DNA of 5,508 nucleotides, taken from Clostridiales bacterium (GTDB taxonomy: Bacteria > Bacillota > Clostridia > Oscillospirales > Oscillospiraceae). The stretch is taken from contig SFIL01000074.1 in assembly GCA_004556205.1 (NCBI GenBank), forward strand, positions 1 through 5,508, written 5' to 3'. The translations under genes and the position numbers were made by a program. A model generated the notes under the pieces. The model was given only the letters and a program-made list of their open reading frames with translations. It did no database searches and had not been told where the DNA came from. Below, piece after piece: positions 4,686 through 5,508 of the stretch (within the stretch, counting starts at the first letter, position 1; each line of letters opens with the position of its first letter).

Positions 4686-5508
4686 TTACAGACCGTGCTT
4701 ACTGAGAGCCGCCATGCGCTCATCGATGGTGGCGCGGTATGCCGCGGCCTTCTGCTCGTCGGGCTCGCTCTGGGGGGCACAGAGTGGCCAGGATGGCGCG
4801 AATGGAGTGCTTGCGGTTCTCGGCCTCGACCCAGCACAGGGAGCGCGCGGGGTCGTCCATTACCTCGTCAACCACTTCTTCGCCACGGTTGGCGGGCAGG
4901 CAGTGCATGAACATGCTGTTCGGACCGGCAACGTTCATCATATCCCAGGTCACCCGGTACTTCGGATAGAACACATCCATGTAGCTGGAGCTGGAGACTT
5001 CACTGTCGTAGAGGCCGTACCACACATCGGTGTACACGAAGTCGGCGTCCTCGATGCAGGAGATGTCGTCGGAAATGATGATGGTCCCGCCGGAGACCTT
5101 GCAGTTCTCCTCGCCGATGGCCATGAGATGCTTGCCAAAGGCAGCGCGCTCCTCATCGGTGCCTACATGCAGGCAGCCGTCGGGAATCTGATGCCCCTTC
5201 GGTCCGAACTGCACGAAGTCCATGCCCATCTTCGTGCAGATGAACATGAGCGACGCGCAGGTCTGGGTGGCATCGCCGATCCAGGCAAACTTGCAGTCCT
5301 CGATCTTTTTACCGGCGGGCAAGTTCTCGATCATGGTCATGAGGTCGCCGAGCTCCTGGGTGGGACGGTTGTACTCGCTCATGCCGTTGATGACGGGGGC
5401 CGCGGAGTACTTCGCCAAGCTCACTACATCCTTATGACGATCGACGCGGGCCATGAGGATGTCGACGAGGCTTCCCATAACGCGGCCGGAGTCCTCGATG
5501 GACTCATG
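4686..5508 (-). CDS. ptcA: Putrescine carbamoyltransferase, 5' partial, with an apparent 3' frameshift
   Basis: This is the C-terminal two thirds or more of a carbamoyltransferase; the N-terminal carbamoyl-phosphate domain with its STRT motif lies beyond the right edge. The sequence matches the putrescine enzyme of the agmatine deiminase pathway more than ornithine carbamoyltransferase: SLVDILMARVDRH, PVINGMSEYN, GDATQTC, the TDVWYGLYDSE signature and MHCLPANRGEEV. The enzyme interconverts carbamoyl-putrescine plus phosphate with putrescine plus carbamoyl phosphate, which feeds ATP formation by carbamate kinase. Two anomalies are seen. The HPTQ motif reads RPTQ (codon CGT at 5365-5367). At a C6 run (minus strand, 4772-4777) the frame shifts: as written it ends at 4720 with an unlikely Arg-rich tail, whereas five Cs would give ATLCPQSEPDEQKAA and a natural end KHGL at 4686. 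Both may be sequencing errors, or the gene may be decaying. No start or promoter is visible. Confidence 0.85.

Noticed and set aside
1..5508. CRISPR array, tRNA, rRNA, or transposase genes
   Set aside because: I saw no regularly spaced direct repeats, no tRNA cloverleaf or rRNA-like sequence, and no transposase or integrase motifs on either strand.

Overview
This window looks like chromosomal DNA of a high-GC, anaerobic Gram-positive bacterium, most likely an actinobacterium of the Coriobacteriia type. That assignment is an inference from GC-rich codon use, two DUF4230 proteins, a putrescine carbamoyltransferase and a YjdF protein; no rRNA or marker gene is present to prove it. The middle of the window (about 1270-3530) is visibly AT-richer. 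It carries a compact arsenic-resistance operon whose proteins resemble those of Clostridia, so this part reads as a horizontally acquired cassette.

Layout from left to right. Positions 1-121 hold no gene. Two adjacent minus-strand DUF4230 genes follow and overlap by 8 bases: a lipoprotein (122-706) and a second copy (699-1208). The second copy has lost its natural start: its membrane-anchor frame runs back to 1265, meets a stop at 1266-1268, and then abuts a perfect 23-bp hairpin (1270-1319). Next comes the minus-strand ars operon, read from right to left: promoter and operator (3480-3516), arsR (3144-3452), ArsP/UPF0718-type permease (2263-3144, overlapping the arsR stop by one base), thioredoxin-like CXXC protein (1891-2244) and thioredoxin-type arsenate reductase arsC (1428-1838). 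To the right of the cassette is a minus-strand fragment of an AAA_14/DUF4143-type ATPase (3524-3898), lacking both its P-loop and its C-terminal half. A symmetrical double palindrome (3908-3950) precedes it.

The right third starts with a plus-strand YjdF-family gene (4167-4586). Its leader of about 200 nt is structured and contains a 7-nt anti-Shine-Dalgarno sequence, so it is a candidate yjdF-type (azaaromatic-sensing) riboswitch outside the Firmicutes. After a palindromic repeat and a hairpin terminator, the window ends in a minus-strand putrescine carbamoyltransferase gene that runs off the right edge. That gene has two oddities: an apparent one-base frameshift at a C6 run near its 3' end, and Arg in place of the carbamoyl-phosphate-binding His of the HPTQ motif.

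How the genes work together: ArsR would repress its own operon through the operator over the -10 box and release it when As(III) binds. ArsC would reduce arsenate, probably using thioredoxin chemistry to which the small CXXC protein may contribute. The permease would export the trivalent, possibly organic, arsenical. No ArsB or Acr3 pump is present. Both genes flanking the cassette are broken, which fits insertion with loss of host DNA.
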